Position numbers and translations under genes: made by a program. Under the pieces are notes generated by a model. It did no database searches. It saw only the letters and a program-made list of their open reading frames with translations, and was not told the origin of the DNA. A DNA stretch of 64,000 nucleotides from Sphingomonas sanguinis (lineage in GTDB: Bacteria; Pseudomonadota; Alphaproteobacteria; Sphingomonadales; Sphingomonadaceae), in the NCBI RefSeq assembly GCF_019297835.1, contig NZ_CP079203.1:3414001-3478000 (forward strand), written 5' to 3'. Position 1 is the stretch's first letter; each line of letters opens with the position of its first letter. This document shows, in pieces, positions 44,740 to 52,640 of the stretch.

Positions 44740-46269
44740 TTACTTGATCCGCAGCGGGATCAGCGCACCGGCGATCTTGCCGCGGGTGATCTGCGCCAGC
44801 ACCTGCGGACGGCCCGCGGACTTGGCGGCGGCTACGACCTGCTGAAGGTCGGCGGCGCTGCGGATCGGCGTGCCATTGACGGCGGTGACGACATCGCCAC
44901 GCTTCAGCTTGGACGCCGCATCGCTCGACGGATCGACCGCCGCGACGACCACACCCTGCGTCGACGGATCGACGTTGATCGCGCGCGCGATCGCCGGAGT
45001 CAGCGGCTGCACCGCCAGACCCAAGCCGCCACCGGGCGTCGGTGTGGTCTGGGCATCGTCGTCCTCGTCGGGGAAGGCGTCGGAGCCATCGCCCATGGTC
45101 GAGCGCAGTTCCTCGTTCGATGGCCGGGTCGCGGCGGTCGCGGTCAGCGACACCGGCTTGCCGCCGCGCAGCACTTCCAGATTGACGCGGCCGCCCGGCG
45201 GCACGTTCGCGATCAGATAGGACAGGGTCTGCTCGGGCGTGACCGACTGGCCGTTGACCTTGGTCACGACGTCGAACGCCTTCAGGCCGGCCTTGGCGGC
45301 GGGGCCGTTGGGCTCGACCTTGGCGATGATCTCGCCCTGCCCCTTGGGCACGCCCAGCGAGGCGGCGACATCGTCGGTGACCGGGCCGCCGATCTGCACG
45401 CCCAGATAGCCGCGCTCAATCTTCTGGCCCTTCATCAGGCGGTCGATGATCGGCTTGGCGTCTTCGGCCGGGATGGCGAAGCCGATGCCGATATTGCCGC
45501 CCGACTGCGAATAGATCTGGCTGTTGATGCCGATGACGTTGCCATTCATGTCGAACATCGGGCCGCCCGAGTTGCCCTGGTTGATCGCGGCGTCGGTCTG
45601 GATGAAGCGGTCATTCGCACCACCCTGGCCGGTGACGCGGTGCACGGCCGAGACGATGCCGGCGGTCACGGTGCTCGACAGGCCGAAGGGCTGGCCGATC
45701 GCCAGCACCCAGTCACCCGGCCGCGCGCGCGACGAGTCGCCGAAGCGGACGAAGGGCAGGTTCTTGCCGTCGATCTTCAGGACCGCGAGGTCGGAGGTCT
45801 CGTCGCGGCCGACGACCTTGGCGGTATATTCCTTGCGGTCGTTCAGCGTCACGGTGATCGAATCGACCGACGCGCCCGCCGCGCCCGGCGCGATGACGTG
45901 GTTGTTGGTGACGATATAGCCGTCGGGCGAGATCAGGAAGCCCGAGCCCAGCGACATGCCCTCACGCTTTTGCGGCTGCGGCCCGGCCTGACCGCCGAAC
46001 TGGCCGAAAAAGCCCTCGAACGGCGTACCGGCGAACGGATTGGCAGGCTGTTTGGTGGTGATCGACTGCTTGGTCGAGATGTTGACGACGGCGGGCTGGA
46101 GCTTGGCGACCATGTCGGCAAAGCTCATCGGCGCGCCGGCACGCGGGGCGACCGCCTGGATCGCGCCGGGTTCGTTCTGCGCGACCTGGGCGGTTCCGGG
46201 CTGAAGGGCCAGGGTCGCGGTCGCACCACCGAGGAGGAGCGCACTGGTAATGGCGTAGGCGTAGCGCAC
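44740..46269 (-). CDS. degP: Periplasmic serine protease/chaperone of the Do/HtrA family
   Basis: A 509-residue protein with a signal peptide (about 1-22). The trypsin-like domain shows the triad His (VTNNHVIAPG), Asp (ETSDLAVLKID) and Ser (INQGNSGGPMFD). Two PDZ domains follow (about 285-370 and 405-500, YLGVQIGGPV and VVVAAVDPSSDAA). It degrades or refolds damaged envelope proteins. It stands downstream of hflC on the same strand with a 106-base gap; the three form an inner-membrane/periplasm quality-control group, as in many alphaproteobacteria. Confidence 0.95.
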   Translation of the reverse strand: MRYAYAITSALLLGGATATLALQPGTAQVAQNEPGAIQAVAPRAGAPMSFADMVAKLQPAVVNISTKQSITTKQPANPFAGTPFEGFFGQFGGQAGPQPQKREGMSLGSGFLISPDGYIVTNNHVIAPGAAGASVDSITVTLNDRKEYTAKVVGRDETSDLAVLKIDGKNLPFVRFGDSSRARPGDWVLAIGQPFGLSSTVTAGIVSAVHRVTGQGGANDRFIQTDAAINQGNSGGPMFDMNGNVIGINSQIYSQSGGNIGIGFAIPAEDAKPIIDRLMKGQKIERGYLGVQIGGPVTDDVAASLGVPKGQGEIIAKVEPNGPAAKAGLKAFDVVTKVNGQSVTPEQTLSYLIANVPPGGRVNLEVLRGGKPVSLTATAATRPSNEELRSTMGDGSDAFPDEDDDAQTTPTPGGGLGLAVQPLTPAIARAINVDPSTQGVVVAAVDPSSDAASKLKRGDVVTAVNGTPIRSAADLQQVVAAAKSAGRPQVLAQITRGKIAGALIPLRIK

Positions 46270-46375
46270 TGGGCTAGGGTCCTCTCAAAGAAAATTCAGT
46301 TTGACCGTGACCTATTTGCCACGGTTTGGCTGAACGACGCTTGAATATGAACGAGCGGAAAGGTGGAATCTCCAC

Positions 46376-47242
46376 CTATCGGCCCGGCGCGGTGAATTCC
46401 TTCAGATAGCTGTTCTCGGGCGACAGAATGATCTGGGTCGTCCCTCGTTCCTGATTGTTGCCGTCCGCGCCGAAGGTATGGCGATAGGACTGCATGGCGC
46501 GGTAGAAATCATAGAAGCCCGGGTCCTTGCCGAACGCCTGGGCATAGATTTGCGCGGCCTGGGCATCGGCATCGGCGCGAACGATCTGCGCCTGCTTCTG
46601 GCCTTGCGCGGCGATGGTGATCGCCTCCTGCTGGCGGGCGGTCCGCATCCGGGCGAGCGCGCTGTCGAGCGGCGTGCCCTCGGGCAGTTCGGCTTCCTTG
46701 ATGCGGACGTCGACGATCTGGACGCCGTACTGGCGCGCGATCCGGTCGAGCCGGACCTGGATCGCGTCCATCACCTGACCGCGCTCGGGGCTGAGCAGTT
46801 CGGACGAACGCCGCTTGCCCAGTTCGTTGCGCAGCGCCGAGCCGAAGATCGGGCGAAGCTGGTTGATGACGCCGTCCACGCTGCCCGCCGTCGCCAGCAT
46901 CCGACGTGGATCGATCACGCGGAAGCGGGCAAAGGCGTCGACGTTCATGCGCAGCTGGTCGGTCGACAGCACCTGGGTCTTTTCCAGGTCGAGGTCGAGC
47001 ACGCGCTTGTCGACCCAGACGATCCGGTCGACGAAGGGAATGCGCGCGATCAGCCCAGCGCCGCTATCGCCCAGCTGTTCGCCCGGCCGATAGCCGTTGA
47101 CCACCCGGCGCGGTTGCTCGAACCGATAGATCACCGCCTGCTTGGTCTCAGGCACGATCGAGAAGGTCGAGGCGGCGATGATGACCGCGATCAGCAAGGC
47201 GACGCCCAGCACGATCGGGTTGCGTGCGTTCAGGCCGTTCAC
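46376..47242 (-). CDS. hflC: HflC, SPFH-domain modulator of FtsH
   Basis: A 288-residue inner-membrane protein with an N-terminal anchor (IVLGVALLIAVIIAASTFSI) and a periplasmic SPFH/band 7 domain (VDKRVLDLDLEKTQVLSTD), then a coiled part with Ala/Gln (IAAQGQKQAQIVRADADAQ). With HflK it forms a large cage around the FtsH protease. The start is GTG at 47242, overlapping the hflK TGA (GTGA), so the two subunits are coupled. Confidence 0.96.
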   Translation of the reverse strand: MNGLNARNPIVLGVALLIAVIIAASTFSIVPETKQAVIYRFEQPRRVVNGYRPGEQLGDSGAGLIARIPFVDRIVWVDKRVLDLDLEKTQVLSTDQLRMNVDAFARFRVIDPRRMLATAGSVDGVINQLRPIFGSALRNELGKRRSSELLSPERGQVMDAIQVRLDRIARQYGVQIVDVRIKEAELPEGTPLDSALARMRTARQQEAITIAAQGQKQAQIVRADADAQAAQIYAQAFGKDPGFYDFYRAMQSYRHTFGADGNNQERGTTQIILSPENSYLKEFTAPGR

Positions 47243-48393
47243 TGGCCACCTCCCTGCGCGGCACCGGCGGCAGGCGGCGTCGCCGGTGCCGTCGCGGTGA
47301 TCTCGGGCGGCAGCGGCCTGGCCTGCCCCTTGGACAGCGGCAGATAGGGCACGACGCCCGGCGTCTCGACGATGGTCTTGTCCGACTTGGCCAGCACGGC
47401 CTCCATGGTCTCGTAATACATGCGGCGGCGGGTCACTTCGGGGGCCAGGTGATATTGTTCGTACACCTTGTCGAACTGCGCCGCCTCGCCCTGCGCACGG
47501 GCCACGACCTGCTGCGCATAGGAGCGCGCCTGGTTCACGTCGGCGACCGCGCGCTGCTGCGCCACCGTCACCTTGTTGAAGTCGTCGACGATCTGCTGCG
47601 GCGGGGCGGCCTGCTTGATCGCCACGCCCTGAATCCGCACGCCCGCGCGATATTCGTTCAGGATCGACTGGGTCATCTCCTGCACGCGCTGTTCGATGCC
47701 GGTACGCCCCGAACCCAGCGCCTGGTCGAGCGAGGTGTCGGCGATCACCGCGCGCATCGCGCTCTCGGCGGCTGCGCGCACCGTCGTCTGGGGCTGCGCC
47801 AGACGGAAGGCGTAGTCGCGCGGATTGGCGATGTCCCAGCGGACCGAATAGGTCAGGTCGATGATGTTCTGGTCATTGGTCAGGACCAGATTCTCGCCCG
47901 ACCCTTCCGGGAAATTCTCGGTACGGATCTTCTGCACGTCCAGCACGCGGACGCTGGCGATGGGGGAGGGGGCGGTGATCTGGATGCCCGGCTCCAGGAT
48001 GCCGGTATAGCGACCGAAATAGGTGACGACGCCGCGCTGCTGCGGCCCGATCGGATGGATCGAGGTGTACAGCAGCCAGATGACGATCAGGATCGCGGCA
48101 CCGATCGCCCAGAGCGTACGCCCGCCCGGCGCGCCGGGAAGACCGCCGAAGCCGCCGCCCGATCCGCCCGGACCCTCACCGGGGCCGCCGCCGCCCGAGC
48201 CGCGCGCCTTGCGGATGAATTCATCCAGCGCGGTGGGCTTGCCCGGTGCCTTGCGGCCGCCCGGCGGAACCGCCCAAGGGTTGCGGGGACCGTTGTCGGG
48301 ATCCTCGCCAGACCCGCCCCAGGGGCCTTTTGGCGTGTTGGCGGCTAGGATGGGGGGGCGTTGAAACCGGCCCGTCAGCTTTCTCATAGTCAT
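47239..48393 (-). CDS. hflK: HflK, SPFH-domain modulator of FtsH
   Basis: A 384-residue partner of HflC. A cytoplasmic, Gly/Pro-rich N-terminus (GGGPGEGPGGSGGGFGGLPG) leads into a membrane helix (TLWAIGAAILIVIWLLYTS) and the SPFH domain (GVVTYFGRYTGILEPGIQI), followed by a coiled coil and a Pro/Ala-rich tail. Two ATG codons (48393, 48387) open the frame; the first is used. It diverges from apbC with 65 bases between. Confidence 0.95.
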   Translation of the reverse strand: MTMRKLTGRFQRPPILAANTPKGPWGGSGEDPDNGPRNPWAVPPGGRKAPGKPTALDEFIRKARGSGGGGPGEGPGGSGGGFGGLPGAPGGRTLWAIGAAILIVIWLLYTSIHPIGPQQRGVVTYFGRYTGILEPGIQITAPSPIASVRVLDVQKIRTENFPEGSGENLVLTNDQNIIDLTYSVRWDIANPRDYAFRLAQPQTTVRAAAESAMRAVIADTSLDQALGSGRTGIEQRVQEMTQSILNEYRAGVRIQGVAIKQAAPPQQIVDDFNKVTVAQQRAVADVNQARSYAQQVVARAQGEAAQFDKVYEQYHLAPEVTRRRMYYETMEAVLAKSDKTIVETPGVVPYLPLSKGQARPLPPEITATAPATPPAAGAAQGGGQ

Positions 48394-48458
48394 CGTTATA
48401 GGAACGGTTCGCCGACAAAAACAGTGCCAAGCCGCGCATCGCGTCCTATCTGGCCGCC

Positions 48459-49418
48459 ATGAGCATCATCGAGACGGTAAAGGCGGCGGTCGCCGCGGTG
48501 GCGGGCAAGCGCGCGAATGTGCGGATGGAGGGCGCGCGGGCGGGGGTCGTGCTCGACACCACCGGGCTGGATGGCGCGGGCCGCCAGGCGCTGGAGGAAG
48601 AGGTGAAGGCCGCTGCGATCCAGTCGGGCGCCGAGGATGTCCGCGTCGTCCTGACCGCCGAGAAGCGGGAGCGTCGCATCATCGCGGTCGCCAGCGGCAA
48701 GGGCGGGGTGGGCAAGTCCACCCTGTCGGCCAATCTCGCCATCGCGCTGGCGCGGGCTGGCCGCAAGACGGGTCTTGTCGATGCCGATATCTATGGCCCT
48801 TCCCAGCCCCGCCTGATGGCCGCCGAAGGCGTGAAGCCCGTCGCGCAGGACGGCAAGCTGCAACCCGTACCGACGCCTCACGGCGTGTCGCTGCTGTCGA
48901 TGGGCCAGCTGGTCGAGCCGGACAAGGCGATCGCATGGCGCGGGCCGATGGCGGCGGGCGCGCTCAGCCAGCTGGTCGACGGCGACTGGGGTGCGACCGA
49001 GCTTCTCGTCCTCGACCTGCCGCCCGGCACCGGCGACGTGCAGCTGACCATGGTGCAGAAGCATCGCCCGGCGGGGGCGGTGATCGTCTCGACGCCGCAG
49101 GATCTGGCGCTGATCGACGCGCGGCGGGCGATCGACCTGTTTACCAAGGCGGGGGTGCCGATCATCGGCCTGGTCGAGAATATGGCGGGCTATTGCTGTC
49201 CGCATTGCGGCGGCATTTCGGACCCGTTCGGATCGGGCGGGGCGGAGGCGGCGGCGACCGAGCTGGGCATCCCGTTCCTGGGCCGGGTGCCGCTGACCAT
49301 CGCGATTCGCACCGCCTCCGACGCGGGCCAGCCCCCGGCGGCGAGCGAGGACGATACGGTCTTCGCCCCGCTGGCCGTGCAGGTCGCGAACTGGCTGGAC
49401 GGTCAGGGGTCTGTTTGA
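48459..49418 (+). CDS. apbC: Mrp/ApbC-family iron-sulfur cluster carrier ATPase
   Basis: A 319-residue cytosolic P-loop protein that carries 4Fe-4S clusters to apo-proteins. Deviant Walker A is VASGKGGVGKSTLSANLA; DADIYGPSQP and LDLPPGTGDVQLT follow; the cluster Cys pair is in GYCCPHCG. The N-terminal DUF59-like part is short (about 60 residues) and diverged. ATG 48459 is used. A hairpin with A/T flanks begins at the stop codon and may terminate it. Confidence 0.94.
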   Translation: MSIIETVKAAVAAVAGKRANVRMEGARAGVVLDTTGLDGAGRQALEEEVKAAAIQSGAEDVRVVLTAEKRERRIIAVASGKGGVGKSTLSANLAIALARAGRKTGLVDADIYGPSQPRLMAAEGVKPVAQDGKLQPVPTPHGVSLLSMGQLVEPDKAIAWRGPMAAGALSQLVDGDWGATELLVLDLPPGTGDVQLTMVQKHRPAGAVIVSTPQDLALIDARRAIDLFTKAGVPIIGLVENMAGYCCPHCGGISDPFGSGGAEAAATELGIPFLGRVPLTIAIRTASDAGQPPAASEDDTVFAPLAVQVANWLDGQGSV

Positions 49419-49552
49419 AAACGTGCTTTGGCACGTTTTGCCGCACCGGCCCGCTCCCCCACCCGACCTCCCATCAAGGATACTCTGTGGGAGGTCGGGT
49501 GGGGGAGCGTGCCGGTGCCGCCCCAAAACTCGCCTTCAGCGAGTTTTCAAAC
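49413..49552. repeat. Composite palindromic element of three hairpins
   Basis: Hairpin A: 49418-49426 with 49431-49439 (AAAACGTGC type). Hairpin B: about 31-base arms, 49443-49473 with 49488-49518, nearly perfect (GCTCCCCCACCCGACCTCCC). Hairpin C: 49525-49533 with 49539-49547. The outermost GTTTGAAAAC (49413-49422) and GTTTTCAAAC (49543-49552) are also complementary, so the element has inverted ends like a small mobile unit. Hairpin A overlaps the apbC stop. Confidence 0.85.
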
Positions 49553-49651
49553 GCACGCTGAAACCGGCGGCATGGCGGGGCGTTGAGGCGCGATAACCCG
49601 CCGCTTTTCCGAACGATAGTCCGGTGGTCGGTGGCGAACAGGGGATAGCCG

Positions 49652-50080
49652 ATGCCGTTGACCGCCGATGAGGATATTCGCGACCTGCTGGCCAAGGCGC
49701 GCACCATCGCGCTGGTCGGCGCGTCGGACCGGCCCGACCGTCCATCCTATGGCGTGATGAAGCGGTTGCAGGATCACGGCTACCGCGTGATCCCGGTCAA
49801 TCCGCAGATCACCGGCGAGCATGTCCACGGCGAATTCGTCTTCCGTGAGCTGGGCCAGCTGGGCGATCCCATCGACATCGTCGACATCTTCCGCCGGTCC
49901 GAGGCGGCGGGCGACGTGGTGGACGAGGCGATCGCGATCGGGGCCAAGGCCGTGTGGATGCAGCTGGGCGTCGTCAACGAAGCCGCGGCCGCGCGCGCCG
50001 AGGCCGCCGGGCTGAAGGTGGTGATGAACCGCTGCCCCGCGATCGAGATTCCGCGCCTCGGCGTGCCACCGGTCGGGTAG
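49652..50080 (+). CDS. CoA-binding domain protein (YccU family)
   Basis: A 142-residue protein consisting of one CoA-binding Rossmann domain: [69 protein letters not shown], and [11 protein letters not shown] at the end. Family members bind acyl-CoA-like ligands, and their role is unknown. A GGGGAT-type site precedes the ATG. It is followed by the small secreted-protein cluster, 51 bases on. Confidence 0.9.
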   Translation: MPLTADEDIRDLLAKARTIALVGASDRPDRPSYGVMKRLQDHGYRVIPVNPQITGEHVHGEFVFRELGQLGDPIDIVDIFRRSEAAGDVVDEAIAIGAKAVWMQLGVVNEAAAARAEAAGLKVVMNRCPAIEIPRLGVPPVG

Positions 50081-50131
50081 GACTGAAAAAACAAAAGGGC
50101 GAAGAGCGACATATAAAAGGGGAGAGAGACG

Positions 50132-50395
50132 ATGGTGCCGCTGCTGCTGTTATGGGCCGCTCCTATCGCGGAGGGGGAGCACAAGATGTCCCTGCCGCGC
50201 CTGACGCCGACTTGCACCCTGTCCACCTGTCATGGCGGCAAGCGTCCTTCGCCCTATCGCCTCGCGCCCAGCCATGCGGTGCCGATCGACTCCAAGGCCC
50301 GAGCCTTCGCCAATGACGGCACCTATTGCGCGGTGGTCGGCGACAAATACTGCACCAGCAAGCCGCGCACCCTGTTCCGCACCGCGATTGATTAG
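50132..50395 (+). CDS. Small secreted protein, first of a tandem cluster
   Basis: An 87-residue protein with a very short hydrophobic start (MVPLLLLWAAPIAEG), like the other members, and four Cys (PTCTLSTC, YCAVVGDKYC). It lacks the VCGRR motif of its neighbours. GGGGAGAGAG stands before the ATG. It reads in the same direction as the following three genes with 44 bases to the next, suggesting one transcript. Function is unknown. Confidence 0.62.
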   Translation: MVPLLLLWAAPIAEGEHKMSLPRLTPTCTLSTCHGGKRPSPYRLAPSHAVPIDSKARAFANDGTYCAVVGDKYCTSKPRTLFRTAID

Positions 50396-50439
50396 CGGGC
50401 GCAACGGGCAGTAGGATCGCCAACCGAGGAGGATCGCCG

Positions 50440-50862
50440 ATGCTGCCCCTGTTGCTGATTGCCCTGCAGGCGGTGCCCGCTGCCCCGTCGCCTGAGCATG
50501 ACCGCGTCTCGATCCTGCTGCCCGATTGCCCGGTGTCGACGGATGCGAAGCAGGACGTCGTGGTCTGTGGCCGTCGTCCGGGAACCGACCGCGCGCCCGA
50601 ATTGCGGGGCGAGCCCTCCTCCGGCCCGGTACCGTCCAATCCTGAACTGACCGGCATCGGTGCCCTGCGCGCGGAGGCCACGCCCTGCGCCGCCACGCAA
50701 TGGGGGTGTGCCTCGCAGGTCAATCTGGTCGCCCCCGCGCTGATGCTCGCCAACGAGGCGCGGATCGGCATCAGCAAATTGTTCGACAAGTCGCGGGACA
50801 AGAGCAAGAGGGTGCCGATCGCGCTCGACGGACCGGAGCCTCAGGGGCATCTGGAGCCGTAG
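50440..50862 (+). CDS. Small secreted VCGRR-motif protein (paralog of 51372)
   Basis: A 140-residue protein: short signal (MLPLLLIALQAVPAAP), a Cys in LLPDC, QDVVVCGRRPG, a Pro-rich linker, SNPELTGIGAL, two Cys (TPCAATQWGC) and the end LANEARIGISKLFDKSRDKS then VPIALDGPEPQGHLEP. The gene at 51372 has the same order and many identical residues, so the two arose by duplication. GAGGAGG lies 7 bases before the ATG. Function is unknown; likely periplasmic and disulfide-bonded. Confidence 0.72.
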   Translation: MLPLLLIALQAVPAAPSPEHDRVSILLPDCPVSTDAKQDVVVCGRRPGTDRAPELRGEPSSGPVPSNPELTGIGALRAEATPCAATQWGCASQVNLVAPALMLANEARIGISKLFDKSRDKSKRVPIALDGPEPQGHLEP

Positions 50863-50965
50863 ACGATACGCCGCCGTCATGACGCTGGCGGTCGGCCCGG
50901 AAAAGGGGCATGATCCGGCGGGCTCCAGCTTTCAGGCGGGGAGCGGACGATGCCGGGAGAGCGTC

Positions 50966-51355
50966 ATGATTGCGACGATGCTGGTCATGGTGATGGCGGG
51001 ACTGTCGGCACAGGGCGAGGACGCCCCGCCACCCTCCGTGGAGACGATCGTGGCGAAGACCCGCCGGTTGACCAGCGTCGAGACGCGCTGCGTCCATGAT
51101 CCCAACGCCACCGACATCACCGTCTGCGGCCGTCGCAACGCCGACCGCTTCCGCATCCCCTTCGAGGTGCCGCCCGAACCCGGTGATCCCCGGCATGAGG
51201 GGGTGGCGGAGGAACGCACCCGGCTCCTCGCGCGGACCACGCCGCTCAAGGAGCTGTCGCCCTTTCAGGTCGGTGGCGGCATGGCGGGGTTGACGATGGA
51301 CACCAACGCGCGCGGCAGCGGCGGCAAGCCTACCCTGCGCAAGCCCGCACCGTGA
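50966..51355 (+). CDS. Small secreted VCGRR-motif protein, diverged
   Basis: A 129-residue protein with a signal (MIATMLVMVMAGLSAQG), VETRCVHDPNATDITVCGRR, then a charged region (RFRIPFEVPPEPGD) and a Gly/Lys/Pro-rich end. It shares only the CxxxxxxxxDIxVCGRR region with its neighbours, lacking the LANE..RIGISK tail. The ATG at 50966 has GGGAGAG just upstream; the frame is open earlier without a signal-like start. It sits between the two paralogs. Confidence 0.7.
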   Translation: MIATMLVMVMAGLSAQGEDAPPPSVETIVAKTRRLTSVETRCVHDPNATDITVCGRRNADRFRIPFEVPPEPGDPRHEGVAEERTRLLARTTPLKELSPFQVGGGMAGLTMDTNARGSGGKPTLRKPAP

Positions 51356-51371
51356 TGGAAGGGAAGCGCCG

Positions 51372-51797
51372 ATGATCCCGCTGCTGCTGATCGCCTTGCA
51401 GACCGCCCCTGCCGTACCGCCGCCGGGGACCGAGCGCTTCTCGATCCTGACGGCCGACCCCTGTCCGCCTTCGGCCGGGACCGAGGCGGACATCATCGTC
51501 TGTGGACGGCGCCTGGGCAATGATCGGTTGCCGCCGGACCCGGATGCGCCGCCCGCCAAGCCGCTGATGTCCAATCCCGAACTGACCGGGGCGGGCGCGT
51601 TGGCGGCCGCGGGCAGCCCCTGTGTGGCGCGGCAGGGCGGATGTCAGGTCGGCATCGATGTCGTCACGCCGGTCTTGCTGCTCGCCAACGAGACACGGAT
51701 CGGGATCAGCAAGCTGGTCGACAAGCTGCGCGACAAGAGCCATCGCGTGCCCATCGCGCTCGACGGGGCGGGGCCTCGGGGGCATCTGGAGCCGTAA
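51372..51797 (+). CDS. Small secreted VCGRR-motif protein (paralog of 50440)
   Basis: A 141-residue protein built like the one at 50440: MIPLLLIALQTAPAVPPP, ADIIVCGRRLGND, MSNPELTGAGAL, SPCVARQGGC, LANETRIGISKLVDKLRDKS, DGAGPRGHLEP. GGAAGGGAAG precedes the ATG. Only 16 bases separate it from the previous gene, which supports a single operon. Function is unknown. Confidence 0.72.
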   Translation: MIPLLLIALQTAPAVPPPGTERFSILTADPCPPSAGTEADIIVCGRRLGNDRLPPDPDAPPAKPLMSNPELTGAGALAAAGSPCVARQGGCQVGIDVVTPVLLLANETRIGISKLVDKLRDKSHRVPIALDGAGPRGHLEP

Positions 51798-51830
51798 AGG
51801 CTCCGTCGTCAGCTCTAACGCCTCAAGCAC

Positions 51831-51920
51831 CATCCCGGCGAAGGCCGGGGTCCAGTTGCGAGAGAAACAGGGGCGTTTACCTCGGCTGGCCCCACTGGAC
51901 CCCGGCCTTCGCCGGGGTGG
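51831..51920. repeat. Family 3 repeat pair
   Basis: CATCCCGGCGAAGGCCGGGG from 51831 with TCCAGTTGCG after it, and the inverse (GGACCCCGGCCTTCGCCGGG) from 51897, lie 36 bases apart in the gap between the convergent cluster end and the exonuclease gene. Confidence 0.85.
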
Positions 51921-51953
51921 TCTGGCTGGTGTTGTCGAGGTTTCTGAAGCCTG

Positions 51954-52517
51954 TCAGCGCCGGACCTGCCGCCGGGAGCGTGCGGAGGGCGGCGGCAGGA
52001 ACCAGTCGGCCAGCGTCATGCCCGTCGCCGCCATTGCGCGCAGCACGACCTGACCCGCCGCGCGCGCATCGCTGAGCGCGTCGTGATGGCGGTGCTCCAG
52101 TTCCAGGAACGCCGCCAGTGTGTTGAGCTTGTGATTGGGCAATTCCGGCCAAGCCCGCCGGGCAATGGTCACGCTGTCGAGCCAGCGCGCGGCGATGGGG
52201 GGCAGGGCATCGCGTTCGCACGCCCGGCCCAGCGCGCCCTTATCGAAGCCCGAATGCGCCACCGTCACCCGCCCGCCCAGATGCCCGGCCAGTTCGGAAT
52301 GCAGCGCGGCGAAGGTCGGTTTGCCCAGCACATGCTCGGCGGTGATGCCGTGGATGTCGATATTGAAGGCGCTGAACTCGTCGCAGGGATCGACCAGTGT
52401 CTCATAGGCCAGCACTTCGACGCCCGCGGCATAGCCGACGATGCCGATCTGGCAGATGCTGCTGGTCCGCGAACAGGCGGTTTCGACGTCGATGACCACG
52501 AAATCGGGGGAAATCAT
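51954..52517 (-). CDS. DnaQ-like 3'-5' exonuclease
   Basis: A 187-residue DEDDh exonuclease: Exo I VVIDVETA (Asp, Glu), Exo II VAHSGFDKGAL (Asp) and Exo III HRHHDALSDARAAG (His, Asp). It is as long as the stand-alone DnaQ homologs and has no polymerase or helicase part. The C-terminus is basic (ARSRRQVRR). It could be a proofreading-like or RNA/DNA trimming nuclease; the substrate is unknown. It diverges from hom with 123 bases between. Confidence 0.9.
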   Translation of the reverse strand: MISPDFVVIDVETACSRTSSICQIGIVGYAAGVEVLAYETLVDPCDEFSAFNIDIHGITAEHVLGKPTFAALHSELAGHLGGRVTVAHSGFDKGALGRACERDALPPIAARWLDSVTIARRAWPELPNHKLNTLAAFLELEHRHHDALSDARAAGQVVLRAMAATGMTLADWFLPPPSARSRRQVRR

Positions 52518-52640
52518 GAACGGCCTTTAGCGGCATTGCCCCATTCGAGCAATAAAAGGTCGCTGACCGGCTCGACAGCGACCATTTCTATCCGCTACCC
52601 GCCTGCACTCAACAAACGCTCCGGATACAGGATTTGGACG

